The notes: a model not told the origin generated them from the sequence alone. DNA of 64,000 bases from JANSWP01 sp041941305 (GCA_041941305.1 JBGTQJ010000051.1:4004-68003); one strand, 5' to 3'. Positions 35,535 to 45,177 are shown, numbered from the stretch's first letter. Program-made: numbers and translations.

Positions 35535-36578
35535 TTATACTCTCAATAATTTTATAGGGTAGGTCTTCCCCGCATTCCACTGTGCCACATACAAGTTCTC
35601 ATCATCATCCACGCACACATCATGGGGATGTTTGAATACCTGAACTGCCTGATGCATGTGGTTCAATTTGCCATCCACATAAGTTGGAGTACTACCTCCG
35701 GGTGCGGAAATCAATTTGTCATTCTTATCTAAAATGGAAACAAAACCCGTGTTTGCAGAGCGGTCATTTGACCAAATGGTAGCGACGTAAACATTTTCTC
35801 CATGAATGACTGGGCGACAAACGTAACAACCCGGTAAATTGATGACATTCAATAACTTGCCATCCAAGGTAAAGCGTTTGAATTTATTCTGATTCCGTGC
35901 TGTAATCAACAAGGTGGGATTGCTTCTATCTCTCAAATCCACACAAACGCCGTGGGCATTGTCAAAATGTTCTTCTCCTTCACCACGACCTCCGAAAATG
36001 TTTACCAATTCGCCTTTAGCATTATAGTGCAGAATATATTGCATGCCATACCCATCAGAAACATAAATATCTCCATTGGGAGCCACGGCAGTTTCTGTAG
36101 GAACGTATTGCTCCTTTTTTTCATACTTACCAGAATCGGCAGGATAGGGGAGGACCATGACCACTTTACCGTCAATTGTGGTTTTGATAACTTCATGACG
36201 ACTGTTGTCAGAAATGTATAGAAACTCTTCACCTCCTTCATTGCTCAAAGTAAGCCCATGTGCCCCCGGGAATTCCGTTCCCCATACTTCAAGCAACTTT
36301 CCTGATTTGTCATAAATGATCACATTGTTTTTGGTGTGATTGGTGAGTAACAGGATGCGTCCCCTGGAATCCTGAACCATTTCATGGCAATCATTGACTG
36401 GATAGAATTTTGGGTCAAGCGCCCCCCAATTCATGTCTATTTTGTATCGATGGGAGTTATGCCCTATGATAAAATCCTGATAAGGAGCGAGATCTTGTTT
36501 TGCGGAGGTGAGGTGTGGGAGGAAGAGGGTTCCAGTGAGGCCGGTAATGGAAGCATTGATGAATTGTCTTCTTTTCAT
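35535..36578 (-). CDS. NHL-repeat beta-propeller protein, secreted
   Basis: A 347-residue protein from ATG 36578, beginning MKRRQFINASITGLTG, a twin-Arg-like signal. Six or so propeller blades follow, each with a strand-turn such as GDIYVSDGYG, EFLYISDNSRHEV, AHGVCVDL and HDVCVDDDENLYVAQW. This matches NHL/peptidylglycine-amidating-lyase-like propellers. The longer frame to 36677 only adds an AT-rich leader. Divergent from the ATPase remnant, sharing a short region with an inverted repeat. Substrate unknown; a sugar or peptide lyase, or simply a binding propeller, is possible. Confidence 0.75.
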   Translation of the reverse strand: MKRRQFINASITGLTGTLFLPHLTSAKQDLAPYQDFIIGHNSHRYKIDMNWGALDPKFYPVNDCHEMVQDSRGRILLLTNHTKNNVIIYDKSGKLLEVWGTEFPGAHGLTLSNEGGEEFLYISDNSRHEVIKTTIDGKVVMVLPYPADSGKYEKKEQYVPTETAVAPNGDIYVSDGYGMQYILHYNAKGELVNIFGGRGEGEEHFDNAHGVCVDLRDRSNPTLLITARNQNKFKRFTLDGKLLNVINLPGCYVCRPVIHGENVYVATIWSNDRSANTGFVSILDKNDKLISAPGGSTPTYVDGKLNHMHQAVQVFKHPHDVCVDDDENLYVAQWNAGKTYPIKLLRV

Positions 36579-36656
36579 GAGTAGATAGTTTAAATGTATT
36601 TTTTGGTCACTAAAGGTATGGAAAAGAAAGGTAAATCCTGAAACAAGGAAAATGTG

Positions 36657-36687
36657 TTGGGCAAGATAAATATACATTTTTGCCCAA
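36657..36687. promoter_or_regulatory. Inverted repeat in divergent promoter
   Basis: TTGGGCAA and TTGCCCAA, perfect 8-bp arms around 15 bp, between the divergent propeller and ATPase genes, 11 bp from ATG 36698. Could be an operator or a small hairpin. Confidence 0.4.
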
Positions 36688-36697
36688 ACTTTTTTAA

Positions 36698-37393
36698 ATG
36701 AAGAATATTACGGGGTCTCCTGTAGAAGGAGATGATTTTTTTGGTAGAGAAAAAGAACTGGAATTTGCCTGGAAACATATTCAAAAAGGCAATTCCTTAA
36801 TTCTTGCTGCGCCAAGGAGGGTTGGGAAATCCTCGTTTGCCAAAAAACTACTTTCCAAAGCCAAGAAAGAAAAATGGTATAGTTTGGAAATTAATTTGGA
36901 GGAAATTACTTCAGAAGAAGCATTTATAAACCTTTTTATTGAAAAACTGGAACAACAATCCTGGTGGTCTAAGATAAAGAAAAAATCGAGCAATGGCTTA
37001 GACCAAATTCTTTCAAGCATTAAAGCAACTGTTGAACATGAGGGAATTAAAGGAACATTGGAATGGCAAAGCAAAAAGGAGAATATATATGAAAAGCTAA
37101 AACAGCTACTTGATCATGGAGAACCGACATTGATAATGGTAGATGAAGTTACGATTTCTAATACAGAAGATGATTGGATGCGCTTCGCAGCTGTAGTTTC
37201 CAAATTAGGTTTTGGCAATTGGTTGTTAAGTATTCTGGAAGAAAATGGCTACCATATTATCCTATCCCCTTACTTCACTGCCATAAAAGCCATCAACGAA
37301 AAAAATGAAGAGGGTTATTTAAATAGTTGGGCTGTTGAAATCAGAGAACCAGCAAGGAAAATTGTGGAGATGATAAAAAGGTTTATGAGCTAG
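36698..37393 (+). pseudogene. Shortened AAA/archaeal-type ATPase
   Basis: A 231-residue frame beginning like the PF01637-type ATPases that regulate conflict or transport systems: FFGREKEL, Walker A APRRVGKSS (38-46), Walker B LIMVDEV (145-151). In the family about 150 residues (sensor region and lid) follow. Here the sequence goes almost directly to a C-terminal-like segment (FAAVVSKLGFGNWLLSILEENGYHI). So an internal deletion of roughly 120-150 codons is likely, and the protein is probably inactive. A terminator hairpin follows at 37483. Confidence 0.6.
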
Positions 37394-37482
37394 AAAATCG
37401 GGGTTATCCAGCATTTTCGGCAATTCTCAATTTGAAAAATATTTAAGGTGATGCATTGAGAGGAGCTGTGGAGGGAGAGCTA

Positions 37483-37533
37483 AAGGTGTTGCCTTAAATA
37501 TGCATTCCAGGCTCCTATTTGAGGCAACACCTT
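37483..37533. terminator. Hairpin terminator
   Basis: AAGGTGTTGCCT pairs with AGGCAACACCTT, with more pairing inside (TAAATA with TATTTG), followed by CTTTTC. It separates the ATPase remnant from the convergent permease gene. Confidence 0.75.
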
Positions 37534-37621
37534 CTTTTCACTGCCCCAGTCTTTGCTAGAAGGCATCACCTCAAAATCAAAATGGAAATGTTTAAAATTT
37601 GGGATGATAAATTTATTTTTC

Positions 37622-40252
37622 CTATTCATGCCTTATCGTCTTCACCGGATTCAACAATGCCAATTTCCAGGTCTGAAAACTAACCGTCAAAAACGCAAAC
37701 AGTACAATAAACACAATTGCTACAGACAGAACCCACCAGGGGAAATTGATTCGATAAGCATATCCATTCAACCAGTCATTCATACTCAAATAGATCAAGG
37801 GCAGACCTAGGACGACGGCAATAGCAATGAGCTTGAAAAAGTCTTTGAAAAAGAGCAAAACGATATTGCTGACAGAGGCACCCAGCACTTTTCGGATGCC
37901 GACTTCTTTGGTTCGTTGCAAGGCCAGGTAGGAGGAAAGTCCAAACAACCCCATACTTGCTACGAGGATGGCGAGGATGGAAAAGTTGAGGAAGATGAAG
38001 CCGAATTTTCGATCTTCCAGGTAAAGTTTTTCAAAGCGTTGGTCAACAAAGGTATAATTCAGTGGTTCATCGGGAAAGAAATTATTCCAAACGCCTTGAA
38101 TTTGCTCAATTCCATCCAGAGGATTTTCTCCTTCAAGTTTTACAACCGTAGAGGAAGGTGCCTCCTCATGTGTAAAAATAGTGGGTTCTATATTGTTTTT
38201 TAGCGAAGACCGATTGTAATCTTCAATAACTCCCACGACCAAGTATTTCTGATTTTCCGGGTCGGTGCCAAATTGCAAATATTCATTAATGACAGATTCG
38301 GGATCGCTGATATTCAATAAATTCAATAAAGATTGATTGACGATGACTGCGCTGGTATCGGAAGCCAACTGGTGGTTGAAATTGCGTCCGGCAATGATTT
38401 TTACATCTAAAGCAGATCGTAAATCCTCATTTATCCAGGTTCGATAAGTGGTCGATTGTACGCGATCTGATTTACCAATTATTTTCAGGCCTGCACTTGT
38501 GGAACTAATATCAGCACTGCCGCCTCCCGGAATATTCGAAATCCCTCCAACGCTGCTCACATTTTTCAATTTGCCCAATTCATCTGCAAAAGCCTTGTAC
38601 CTGCTAATGTATTGTTCTCTTTCCATATTTCCTCGACGAGGGGTTTCGAACCCAATTACTTGTTCGATATCAATACCCAAATCCCTGCCAGTCATATATT
38701 GAATTTGTTGGTAAATAATGACCGTGGCTGTAATCAAAATCAAGGAAGCTGCAAACTGCACCACCACAAGGGTTTTGCGCAACCATGTGCCTTGTTTTGA
38801 CCTGCCAAAACTGCCCTTCAAAACCCCAATTGGTCTAAAAGATGATAAAATGATGGCAGGATAGAACCCCGTGACTATTGTTCCCAACAAAAAGAAAAGA
38901 CCCAGCTGAGTCAAAAAACCAGTATGATTCCAAACATCTGTCAATACGGTTTTTCCAACCAATCCATTAAAATAGGGCAACAAAACCTGGGCAATTGACA
39001 ATGCCACCACAGCCCCAAAGAAGTTGATCAATAAAGATTCAAACAAAAATTGCCCAACCAGTTGTTTTTTCTGTGCGCCAACCACTTTCCTCAATCCTAC
39101 TTCTTTAGCTCTCTCTACTGCCCGAGCGGTAGAAAGATTGATATAATTGACCCAGGCTATGAGCAAAATAAAGATGGAAATAATGCTCAGGAAATTCACT
39201 GCTTGTGCACTGCCATGAATTTCTGGCTCATAGGTGAAATCCGAATGAAGATGAATATCTTTTACAGGCTGTAAATTAAAAACAAGTCTGGCTTCTTCTC
39301 CAAGGTATTTTTTTGTTAATCCTGGAAGTTTTGATCGTAATTGCTCCAGGTTTGCATTTTTATCTAAAAACAAATAGGTGTAATAATTGAAGCCATTCCA
39401 GGCATCATTGTCTATGCGGTCTTGAAAACTTCTTAAAGAAACAAGCATATTGAATTTATAGTGTGTATTCTCTGGAGTATCCTTGATGATTCCCGTTACC
39501 TGGAAAGGACGGTTGAATGTACCCAGCACTTCTATATTTTGCCCAACCGGATTTGTATTTCCAAAATATTTTTCAGCCTGGGATTTCGTCAAGACGATAC
39601 TATGTGGTTCATTCAACATTGTTTTCTTATCACCCTCAAGGACTTCATAATTAAAAAGCCGCAGAAAATTGGAATCCACTGCAATCACATCCCTTTCTTC
39701 TACTGGTTGGCCATCTTTCCTGAATGACATTCGCCAGGTCTTGTAGGTCGTGGTATATTCAAGAACTTCCGGCAATTCTTCTGTCAATGCTTTTCCGGAA
39801 GGTGCAAAAGACATGGCATCTCTTACCTGAATTTTTCCATCCAAAACATCATCCGTTGTCAATCTGTATAATTGTGAAGGGGCGTAATGAAAGCCGTCGT
39901 AGCTCTTTTCAAATTTGGTGTATTGATTGATAAATAAGAATGCAGTCAAGCCCAATGCCAAGCCCAAAATATGGATCAAGGTATAAGCTGGATGCTTTTT
40001 TAGATTTCTAAAACTGATTTTGAAATAGTTGCGAATCATGTCGGGTGAATTATTTGGAAAAAAATGAAAAGGGCGAATGATGGTTGGTCGGAACAGCAAG
40101 AACACTTCTTTTGCAAATTGCCATTCAGCTTTTCGTAAATTGCTGGCATTGGATTGTCGTTGAAACAACTCATTCAAATCACCCTTGATGTCTTCATAAT
40201 AGTCAGGGTGACAATACCATTTAAAAAATCGTTCTGACCAGGTTTTTATCAT
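37622..40252 (-). CDS. MacB/FtsX-type ABC transporter permease
   Basis: An 876-residue permease from ATG 40252. A short cytoplasmic prefix (SERFFKWYCHPDYYEDIKGDL) is typical of permeases encoded with PadR regulators. Then two MacB-like periplasmic domains and two FtsX cores follow, with eight membrane helices; the signature NLSTARAVERAKEVGLRKVVGA and its later copy ALQRTKEVGIRKVLGAS are clear. It would work with an ABC ATPase encoded elsewhere, exporting peptides, lipids or drugs, or signalling. It lies 212 bp downstream of a PadR gene, with a fold-back repeat between. Confidence 0.88.
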   Translation of the reverse strand: MIKTWSERFFKWYCHPDYYEDIKGDLNELFQRQSNASNLRKAEWQFAKEVFLLFRPTIIRPFHFFPNNSPDMIRNYFKISFRNLKKHPAYTLIHILGLALGLTAFLFINQYTKFEKSYDGFHYAPSQLYRLTTDDVLDGKIQVRDAMSFAPSGKALTEELPEVLEYTTTYKTWRMSFRKDGQPVEERDVIAVDSNFLRLFNYEVLEGDKKTMLNEPHSIVLTKSQAEKYFGNTNPVGQNIEVLGTFNRPFQVTGIIKDTPENTHYKFNMLVSLRSFQDRIDNDAWNGFNYYTYLFLDKNANLEQLRSKLPGLTKKYLGEEARLVFNLQPVKDIHLHSDFTYEPEIHGSAQAVNFLSIISIFILLIAWVNYINLSTARAVERAKEVGLRKVVGAQKKQLVGQFLFESLLINFFGAVVALSIAQVLLPYFNGLVGKTVLTDVWNHTGFLTQLGLFFLLGTIVTGFYPAIILSSFRPIGVLKGSFGRSKQGTWLRKTLVVVQFAASLILITATVIIYQQIQYMTGRDLGIDIEQVIGFETPRRGNMEREQYISRYKAFADELGKLKNVSSVGGISNIPGGGSADISSTSAGLKIIGKSDRVQSTTYRTWINEDLRSALDVKIIAGRNFNHQLASDTSAVIVNQSLLNLLNISDPESVINEYLQFGTDPENQKYLVVGVIEDYNRSSLKNNIEPTIFTHEEAPSSTVVKLEGENPLDGIEQIQGVWNNFFPDEPLNYTFVDQRFEKLYLEDRKFGFIFLNFSILAILVASMGLFGLSSYLALQRTKEVGIRKVLGASVSNIVLLFFKDFFKLIAIAVVLGLPLIYLSMNDWLNGYAYRINFPWWVLSVAIVFIVLFAFLTVSFQTWKLALLNPVKTIRHE

Positions 40253-40330
40253 ATCTAAAAAAAATGAATCATCCCAAAATTTTAAGAAGGAACACAAGTC
40301 ATTGATTTCTAATCAACTATATTTCTGTTT

Positions 40331-40401
40331 TTGTTGTCGGTTGTCGGTTGTCAGTTGTCGGTTGTCAGTTGTCTGTTTATCTAACCGACAACCGACAACA
40401 A
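40331..40401. repeat. Fold-back repeat GGTTGTC, perfect 19-bp arms
   Basis: TTGTTGTCGGTTGTCGGTT (40331-40349) and its exact complement at 40383-40401, with further GTTGTC(A/G) units between. It lies between padR and the permease, so a cotranscript would carry a strong stem-loop. Confidence 0.85.
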
Positions 40402-40464
40402 TCTGATTATCAATTTTTTACAATAAATTTTTCCTCTAAAAAGGTTTTCTGCCTACGGCAGTTT

Positions 40465-40800
40465 TTAAATCTTGAACTCAAAAGCCAAATCCGGAATGTC
40501 ATTCCACAATCCATTTCTTACCTCTCTGGTATAGTCCAATGCTTTTTTGCCGAATGCGGTCATCCTAAAATACCGCTTGCGTTTGCCGCCACGCTCATTG
40601 GTCTTCTCTCCAAAACGAGAGACCAAATATCCCTTATCCTCCATTCGCCTCAAAGCGGATTGTAAGGCTCCGACACTTACATTTCTTTCTAGTCTGTTTT
40701 CAATCTCATCTTTGATCGCAACTCCATAAGCTTCGTCATACAAGACGCCAACGGTGAGCAGCACGATCTCTTCAAACTCGCCAAGTGGGTATTTTTTCAT
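40465..40800 (-). CDS. PadR-family transcriptional regulator
   Basis: A 111-residue winged-helix protein (LGEFEEIVLLTVGVL, YGVAIKDEIENR, SVGALQSALRRMEDKGYL, RKRYFRMT). It belongs to the small PadR-like subgroup that is encoded beside FtsX/MacB permeases. It probably represses the permease gene and responds to a small molecule. Start is ATG 40800. No operator was identified beyond the nearby fold-back repeat. Confidence 0.88.
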   Translation of the reverse strand: MKKYPLGEFEEIVLLTVGVLYDEAYGVAIKDEIENRLERNVSVGALQSALRRMEDKGYLVSRFGEKTNERGGKRKRYFRMTAFGKKALDYTREVRNGLWNDIPDLAFEFKI

Positions 40801-40870
40801 CTATTTTATTTTTTAATCACAAACCGGATGTAGTATTGAATGGCAAGGTAGGAGTATTTTTATTAAATTC

Positions 40871-41893
40871 CTAATTGTAGTATTGGTTGATTTCCTCTTC
40901 TGAAATTAACATCATGCACTTAAAATGTCCTTTTGGGCACTTCTTGTATCCAATTTTAGAACAAGGACGACAGGAAAGTTTTTTGATTTCGATGGTGTGA
41001 TTTCGCTCAATTCCTGATTTGTAATAGGGATACATCCCGAACCCTGGAATCGTATTGCCCCAAATAGATATGATTTCCTTTTGAAATGCAGCAGCGATGT
41101 GCATCATGCCTGTATCGTGGGTGATAACTTTTTCAGCTTCCTTTATTATAAAAGCGGATTCGTGAAGATTGACTTTACCACAAAGATTGAGTACATGTTT
41201 ACCGGCTTCTGTGGCAATAACCTCTCCTTCCTCCGCCACGTCTTTACCGCCCAGTAAGACAATGGTATTTTCTGTTTTTTGGCAAATAGAAATGATTTTT
41301 TCTTTTGGCAGGCGCTTGGTAGCATGGGCTGCCCCGATGGCAAAGGCGATGTAGGATCGGAACCCTACTACTTCATTCCCCTCCGGCTGCCCAACCTTCC
41401 CTTTTTCACCTTGTGAAAGCTCTCCCATCCCCTCCAGGGGGTTAGGGGGCTGCGTTGGCAAAAAATACTCCAAGCCCCCCCCGTCATTCTCAACTCCAAG
41501 TTCATGAACCGTTTCAAAATATCGATCTACAATATGCTTATTTGGCAAGCGATTGATTTTAAAATTGACCATCAACCATTTTTCAAAATTGATTTTGTTG
41601 AAGGAAAAGCTTTGTGCAGTCAGTGCTTTTTTGACTTGCCAGCTTCTGATGTTTTTATGCAAATCAATGATGTAATCGTATTCCTGATTTTTCAATTCCG
41701 GGAGCACTTCCGCAACTTTTTTCTGTATCGTAAAAATTTGATCGATATGAGGATTGAATTCTAGTAACGTTGCAAAAGATTGTTTGGTGAGGTAATGAAT
41801 TTCAGCATTCAATTGTTGTTTCAAACAACGAACGATCGGAGTTGTGAGCACAATATCGCCAATACTGGAAAATCGAATGATGAGTATTTTCAT
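40871..41893 (-). CDS. Glycosyltransferase family 9 (heptosyltransferase-like)
   Basis: A 340-residue GT9 enzyme from ATG 41893, presumably adding a sugar to LPS core. The first domain has MKILIIRFSSIGDIVLTTP; the second has IAFAIGAAHATKRLP, IVLLGG, and the donor-site THDTGMMHIAAAF. A cysteine-rich C-terminus (CRPCSKIGYKKCPKGHFKC) may bind metal. Residues about 147-177 (PTQPPNPLEGMGE and on) break the family alignment: an in-frame insertion of a repeat, 41363-41457. It lies at the surface linker between the two domains, where it might be tolerated. Confidence 0.85.
   Translation of the reverse strand: MKILIIRFSSIGDIVLTTPIVRCLKQQLNAEIHYLTKQSFATLLEFNPHIDQIFTIQKKVAEVLPELKNQEYDYIIDLHKNIRSWQVKKALTAQSFSFNKINFEKWLMVNFKINRLPNKHIVDRYFETVHELGVENDGGGLEYFLPTQPPNPLEGMGELSQGEKGKVGQPEGNEVVGFRSYIAFAIGAAHATKRLPKEKIISICQKTENTIVLLGGKDVAEEGEVIATEAGKHVLNLCGKVNLHESAFIIKEAEKVITHDTGMMHIAAAFQKEIISIWGNTIPGFGMYPYYKSGIERNHTIEIKKLSCRPCSKIGYKKCPKGHFKCMMLISEEEINQYYN
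41363..41457. repeat. In-frame insert related to palindromic family P6
   Basis: Contains CCCTCCAGGGGGTTAGGGGG, like CCCTTTAGGGGGCTAGGGGG in the insert at 43157-43267. The protein part it encodes (about 31 residues, Pro/Gly/Glu-rich) sits at the GT9 domain linker. Confidence 0.6.
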
Positions 41894-42010
41894 CCAACTC
41901 AATATTTTTGAAGATTTTGGATTCGGTTGCTAGTTGCTGGGTTCTGGGTCCTGGATACTTGGTGGATTCGTTCTTTATTTTCATAAAATATAAAAAGAAA
42001 TTTCCAAACT

Positions 42011-42104
42011 ACCCCGCACCCCGCACCCCGCACCCCGCACCCCGCACCCCGACACCCCGACACCCCGACACCCCGCACCCCGACACCACGCACCCCGCAC
42101 CCCG
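42011..42104. repeat. CACCCCG heptamer/octamer tandem repeat
   Basis: About 12-13 units of GCACCCC (7 bp) or GACACCCC (8 bp), the two lengths interspersed. It separates the two glycosyltransferase genes and is far richer in C than its surroundings. Confidence 0.9.
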
Positions 42105-42148
42105 TTCTCCAAAAGAATATTCGAATAATCAAATTCCCATAACAATCT

Positions 42149-43765
42149 TCATTTGATAACCAACAACTTACAGGTATCCCATTGATTCAATACTTCATAT
42201 TCATAAACTGCATCTAGTTTGGGATACACCTTTTTTTCGCAGACCATGATGGTATCTCCTACTTCAAACTCTAAAGGTCCTGCACCAAATTCGTATTTGT
42301 TCATCTCAAAATCTTCTAACTCCTGAGCAGTGATGTTGAAATCTTTTAAATTATAAACGCTCCGGTAAAATTGAATATGAGAATTGAAATGTCGATGGAC
42401 AATTTTGTAGGTTTTGATGTCTTGATTTCGCTCCATAAAATCTTTAAACTTCAAAAATTTCAAATCCCAGGGTGGATGTTTTTCCTTATAAATTCTTTCA
42501 ATCGTTTTTTGATAGGGTTGAATGAATAAGGCGATGACAAATAGACTTAAAAACAGGTATTTGTAATTCAGGTTTTTGATATCAATATAATTACAAGCTC
42601 CCTGGTATAATCTTTCCATTCCTATTCCAACCAATAAGGCAAGCAGTGGATATGCGGGGGCCATATACCAAACCACCCGGGTTTGACCCCCAATCAATAC
42701 CAAAAAGAAGAAAACCAAATTGAACAAAATAAAAACAGTGAATGCTGAAAGTGTCCTGGATTGCTTGTTTTGGTATAGTCCCGCAAATATTCCCAGAGGG
42801 ACCAAAAACAGCCAGGGTAAAAACCGCTCTTTATACATCAACTTAAAGTAAAAATACCAGGGATGTCGGTGACCTTCCTTGGAATCCAAATAACGCCCTC
42901 CCAATTCATTCTCCCAGACTGCTTGCAGGTATCCGGGGTTGTAGATCTCTCTCAGTAGGTAAAAGCCTCCGACTACCAATAACAAGCCCGAAATTGCCAA
43001 CCAGGTATATTTCCACTTCAATAAAGGAAGCAACTGCTTTTTGTATAGAACATAAAACAGAAGCCCTGGCAAAAAGAAAAAGGCGGCAATGCTTTTCGTG
43101 AGCGCAGCTAAAATGAGGAAAAAGGTGAAGAGGTAAAGCCAGTGCTGATTCCATAAACCCTTTACTGCCGCCGAGCCCTCACGCTTACCATTGCTCATGC
43201 GAGAGACTCGGCTTGTTACTACAGACGATGGCATTTCTCCCTTTAGGGGGCTAGGGGGCTTGCGATTGCCATTCCACCTAATCATCAAAAAGAAGCACAA
43301 CAAACTACCCGTCAAAAAGAAAGTCAACAAAGCATCAAAATCGCCTGAACGCGTTACGTGCTCACTGATATAGCCTCTGGTACTTAGCAAAACGAGTCCT
43401 GCAAAAAAGCCGATCATGGTTTTTTTCAAGACCCGGCGGCTAAAAAGAATGAGTATAAAAATGGTACCCAAACCTGCCAGGGCCGCAGGTAAGCGAACTG
43501 CTAATTCATTATAGCCCAACAATTTCATGAAAATAGCCTGGCACCAGATCAAGAAAGGAGGTTTGGTTCCCCACATTTCCGGTTCACCTGCATAATGTGT
43601 CACCAACCAGTTCCCATTTTGCAGCATATCAAAGGCATTTACCGCCCGACGACCTTCGTCCCACAACCTTAAACTCAAATGGTCAAGGTGTAGGAAAAGT
43701 GGGAAATAGCAAAGTGCCAGAAAAAGTAGAAAAAATAATATGTGGACTAATGGCGGTCTTTTCAT
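42149..43765 (-). CDS. GT39/ArnT-like membrane glycosyltransferase
   Basis: A 538-residue integral-membrane transferase using a polyprenyl-phosphate sugar. The start has the acidic motif LRLWDEGRRAVNAFDM (the Asp-Glu catalytic loop), then WGTKPPFLIWCQAIFMKLLG, about 10 membrane helices, and a periplasmic C-terminal domain. It resembles the ArnT/PMT group that modifies lipid A, glycan or protein. Residues 167-203 (NRKPPSPLKGEMPSSV and on) interrupt the loop between two helices and are encoded by a palindromic insert. It is 247 bp upstream of the GT9 gene on the same strand, probably the same pathway. Confidence 0.85.
   Translation of the reverse strand: MKRPPLVHILFFLLFLALCYFPLFLHLDHLSLRLWDEGRRAVNAFDMLQNGNWLVTHYAGEPEMWGTKPPFLIWCQAIFMKLLGYNELAVRLPAALAGLGTIFILILFSRRVLKKTMIGFFAGLVLLSTRGYISEHVTRSGDFDALLTFFLTGSLLCFFLMIRWNGNRKPPSPLKGEMPSSVVTSRVSRMSNGKREGSAAVKGLWNQHWLYLFTFFLILAALTKSIAAFFFLPGLLFYVLYKKQLLPLLKWKYTWLAISGLLLVVGGFYLLREIYNPGYLQAVWENELGGRYLDSKEGHRHPWYFYFKLMYKERFLPWLFLVPLGIFAGLYQNKQSRTLSAFTVFILFNLVFFFLVLIGGQTRVVWYMAPAYPLLALLVGIGMERLYQGACNYIDIKNLNYKYLFLSLFVIALFIQPYQKTIERIYKEKHPPWDLKFLKFKDFMERNQDIKTYKIVHRHFNSHIQFYRSVYNLKDFNITAQELEDFEMNKYEFGAGPLEFEVGDTIMVCEKKVYPKLDAVYEYEVLNQWDTCKLLVIK
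43157..43267. repeat. In-frame palindromic insert, family P6, in the GT39 gene
   Basis: Contains the hairpin-forming GCGAGAGACTCGGC and GCCGAGCCCTCACGC. Its complement matches 63805-63860: TCTGTA, AAGCCGAGTCTCTCGC, a spacer, GTGAGG, CTCGGC. The insert adds about 37 residues without breaking the frame. Confidence 0.75.
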
Positions 43766-43836
43766 AAAATGTTTGAAAAGGATATTTGCTTGAAAAGCGG
43801 CCTAAATGTCTAAAGAAAATAAGTAAATGGAGATAA

Positions 43837-45177
43837 TCAATCTTCTTTTTTCTTTTTGAATAGAAAGTATTGGATGCCAAAATTGAATTCAAGTTGTTCG
43901 TTTCTTTCTGTTGAAAAGACAGCTTCTGTCTCTAGCTCGCCTGGCAATTCTGTTTTCAAATAGGCATCCAGGAAAATATACTTGGAAGTCAACTGTAAAG
44001 CTATATTTTCAGAAAGGAAATATTGCCATTTTAGTTGAAAACTCGACCGCAATTGATTTTGCCTGATTGGGATTAAAGAATCCCATAGCAAGATTTGATC
44101 TCCCCAAATATTGTGGAGGGAAAAATCAATTCCAGATTGAAGTACATGCCTGGAATAAAGGAAGTAGTAAAATGCTACACCGGTAGAAACTGCGAAATCA
44201 TTGGTGGTGGTAATAAAATGCCTGGTTCCAAATATTAGCGTAGTGATTGCTTCATAATCAGTTTTGCTTCTGTAATACTGAAAGCCATAATTGAAAGTGG
44301 TAAATAAAGTTTTGGAAATTCCTTTAATATGCTGCCCCGAAACTTCGATGCCATATCTAAAAAGAGTGGGATAGAAATCATTATCCAATTGGACTCGCTC
44401 TAATTCAAATGCAGTATTTATTTTCCAGTAATCATTCAGGAAATAGCTAAAAGAAGGCTTAAAATATATGGGGTCGTCTAATGAACTACCTCCAAAGTCA
44501 GTGCGGAAATCTGCTCCAATAATTGAATTGCCTTTTTTGAAATAAGATTCAGCAAGTGCCGCGCCACTCGCATAATGTGCCTTTGGTTTTTGATTAATAA
44601 AAAATTGGAGCCCAAGTTGGATTTCATTTTTGGGTGGCCTCGGATAAAAACTATTAGATGCATTCAGGTCTTTTCTAAAGGCGCTATACATCGAACTGAA
44701 TTCCAGGGCAATATTGCTTGACAGGAAAAAATCAACTCCAAAACCACCAATAGGTATCATCCTAAAATCTTTTTCCTGCTCTACATCATCCCTAAACTTG
44801 ACTTTTGAGGTATAAAAATTAAATCTCGATTGAATTTCCCCAAATACTCGAAATCTTCCCTTGCTGAAATACATTCTATAAAACACAGGAATGCTATACC
44901 GAGCCATAGTCAGCTCAGAATCCCAAAGGGATTGATCTCTTTCTTGATAATAAATACTGATATCATAGCCTAAACCAAAAACAGAAAGCTTGCTGTTGAA
45001 GTAACCCAAATTGGATTTTAAGTTGAATGATGTTGTTTTTTGATGGTCTGCATCTGGATTATTATAGTCAACAAAAATTGTATTCGATCCATTTAACATC
45101 CAGCTGCCATTGTCTACTTGAGCAAGTGCTTGCAATGAAAAAATGAAATTCAAATAGAAGAAGCCAATTCTGAGCAT
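43837..45177 (-). CDS. Outer-membrane protein A of a three-paralog cluster
   Basis: A 446-residue protein from ATG 45177 (an upstream ATG at 45183 is also possible), with a signal peptide ending ALAQ. It consists of two similar halves of about 215 residues. Each begins with a KGxxx/NGSW-like strand (VDNGSWMLNGS; then KKGNSIIGADF) and ends with an aromatic strand (LGLQFFIN; FGIQYFLFKKK). Each half looks like an 8-stranded small outer-membrane barrel. Paralogous to the next two genes, with about 260 bp of palindromic DNA between. Function unknown. Confidence 0.7.
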   Translation of the reverse strand: MLRIGFFYLNFIFSLQALAQVDNGSWMLNGSNTIFVDYNNPDADHQKTTSFNLKSNLGYFNSKLSVFGLGYDISIYYQERDQSLWDSELTMARYSIPVFYRMYFSKGRFRVFGEIQSRFNFYTSKVKFRDDVEQEKDFRMIPIGGFGVDFFLSSNIALEFSSMYSAFRKDLNASNSFYPRPPKNEIQLGLQFFINQKPKAHYASGAALAESYFKKGNSIIGADFRTDFGGSSLDDPIYFKPSFSYFLNDYWKINTAFELERVQLDNDFYPTLFRYGIEVSGQHIKGISKTLFTTFNYGFQYYRSKTDYEAITTLIFGTRHFITTTNDFAVSTGVAFYYFLYSRHVLQSGIDFSLHNIWGDQILLWDSLIPIRQNQLRSSFQLKWQYFLSENIALQLTSKYIFLDAYLKTELPGELETEAVFSTERNEQLEFNFGIQYFLFKKKKED

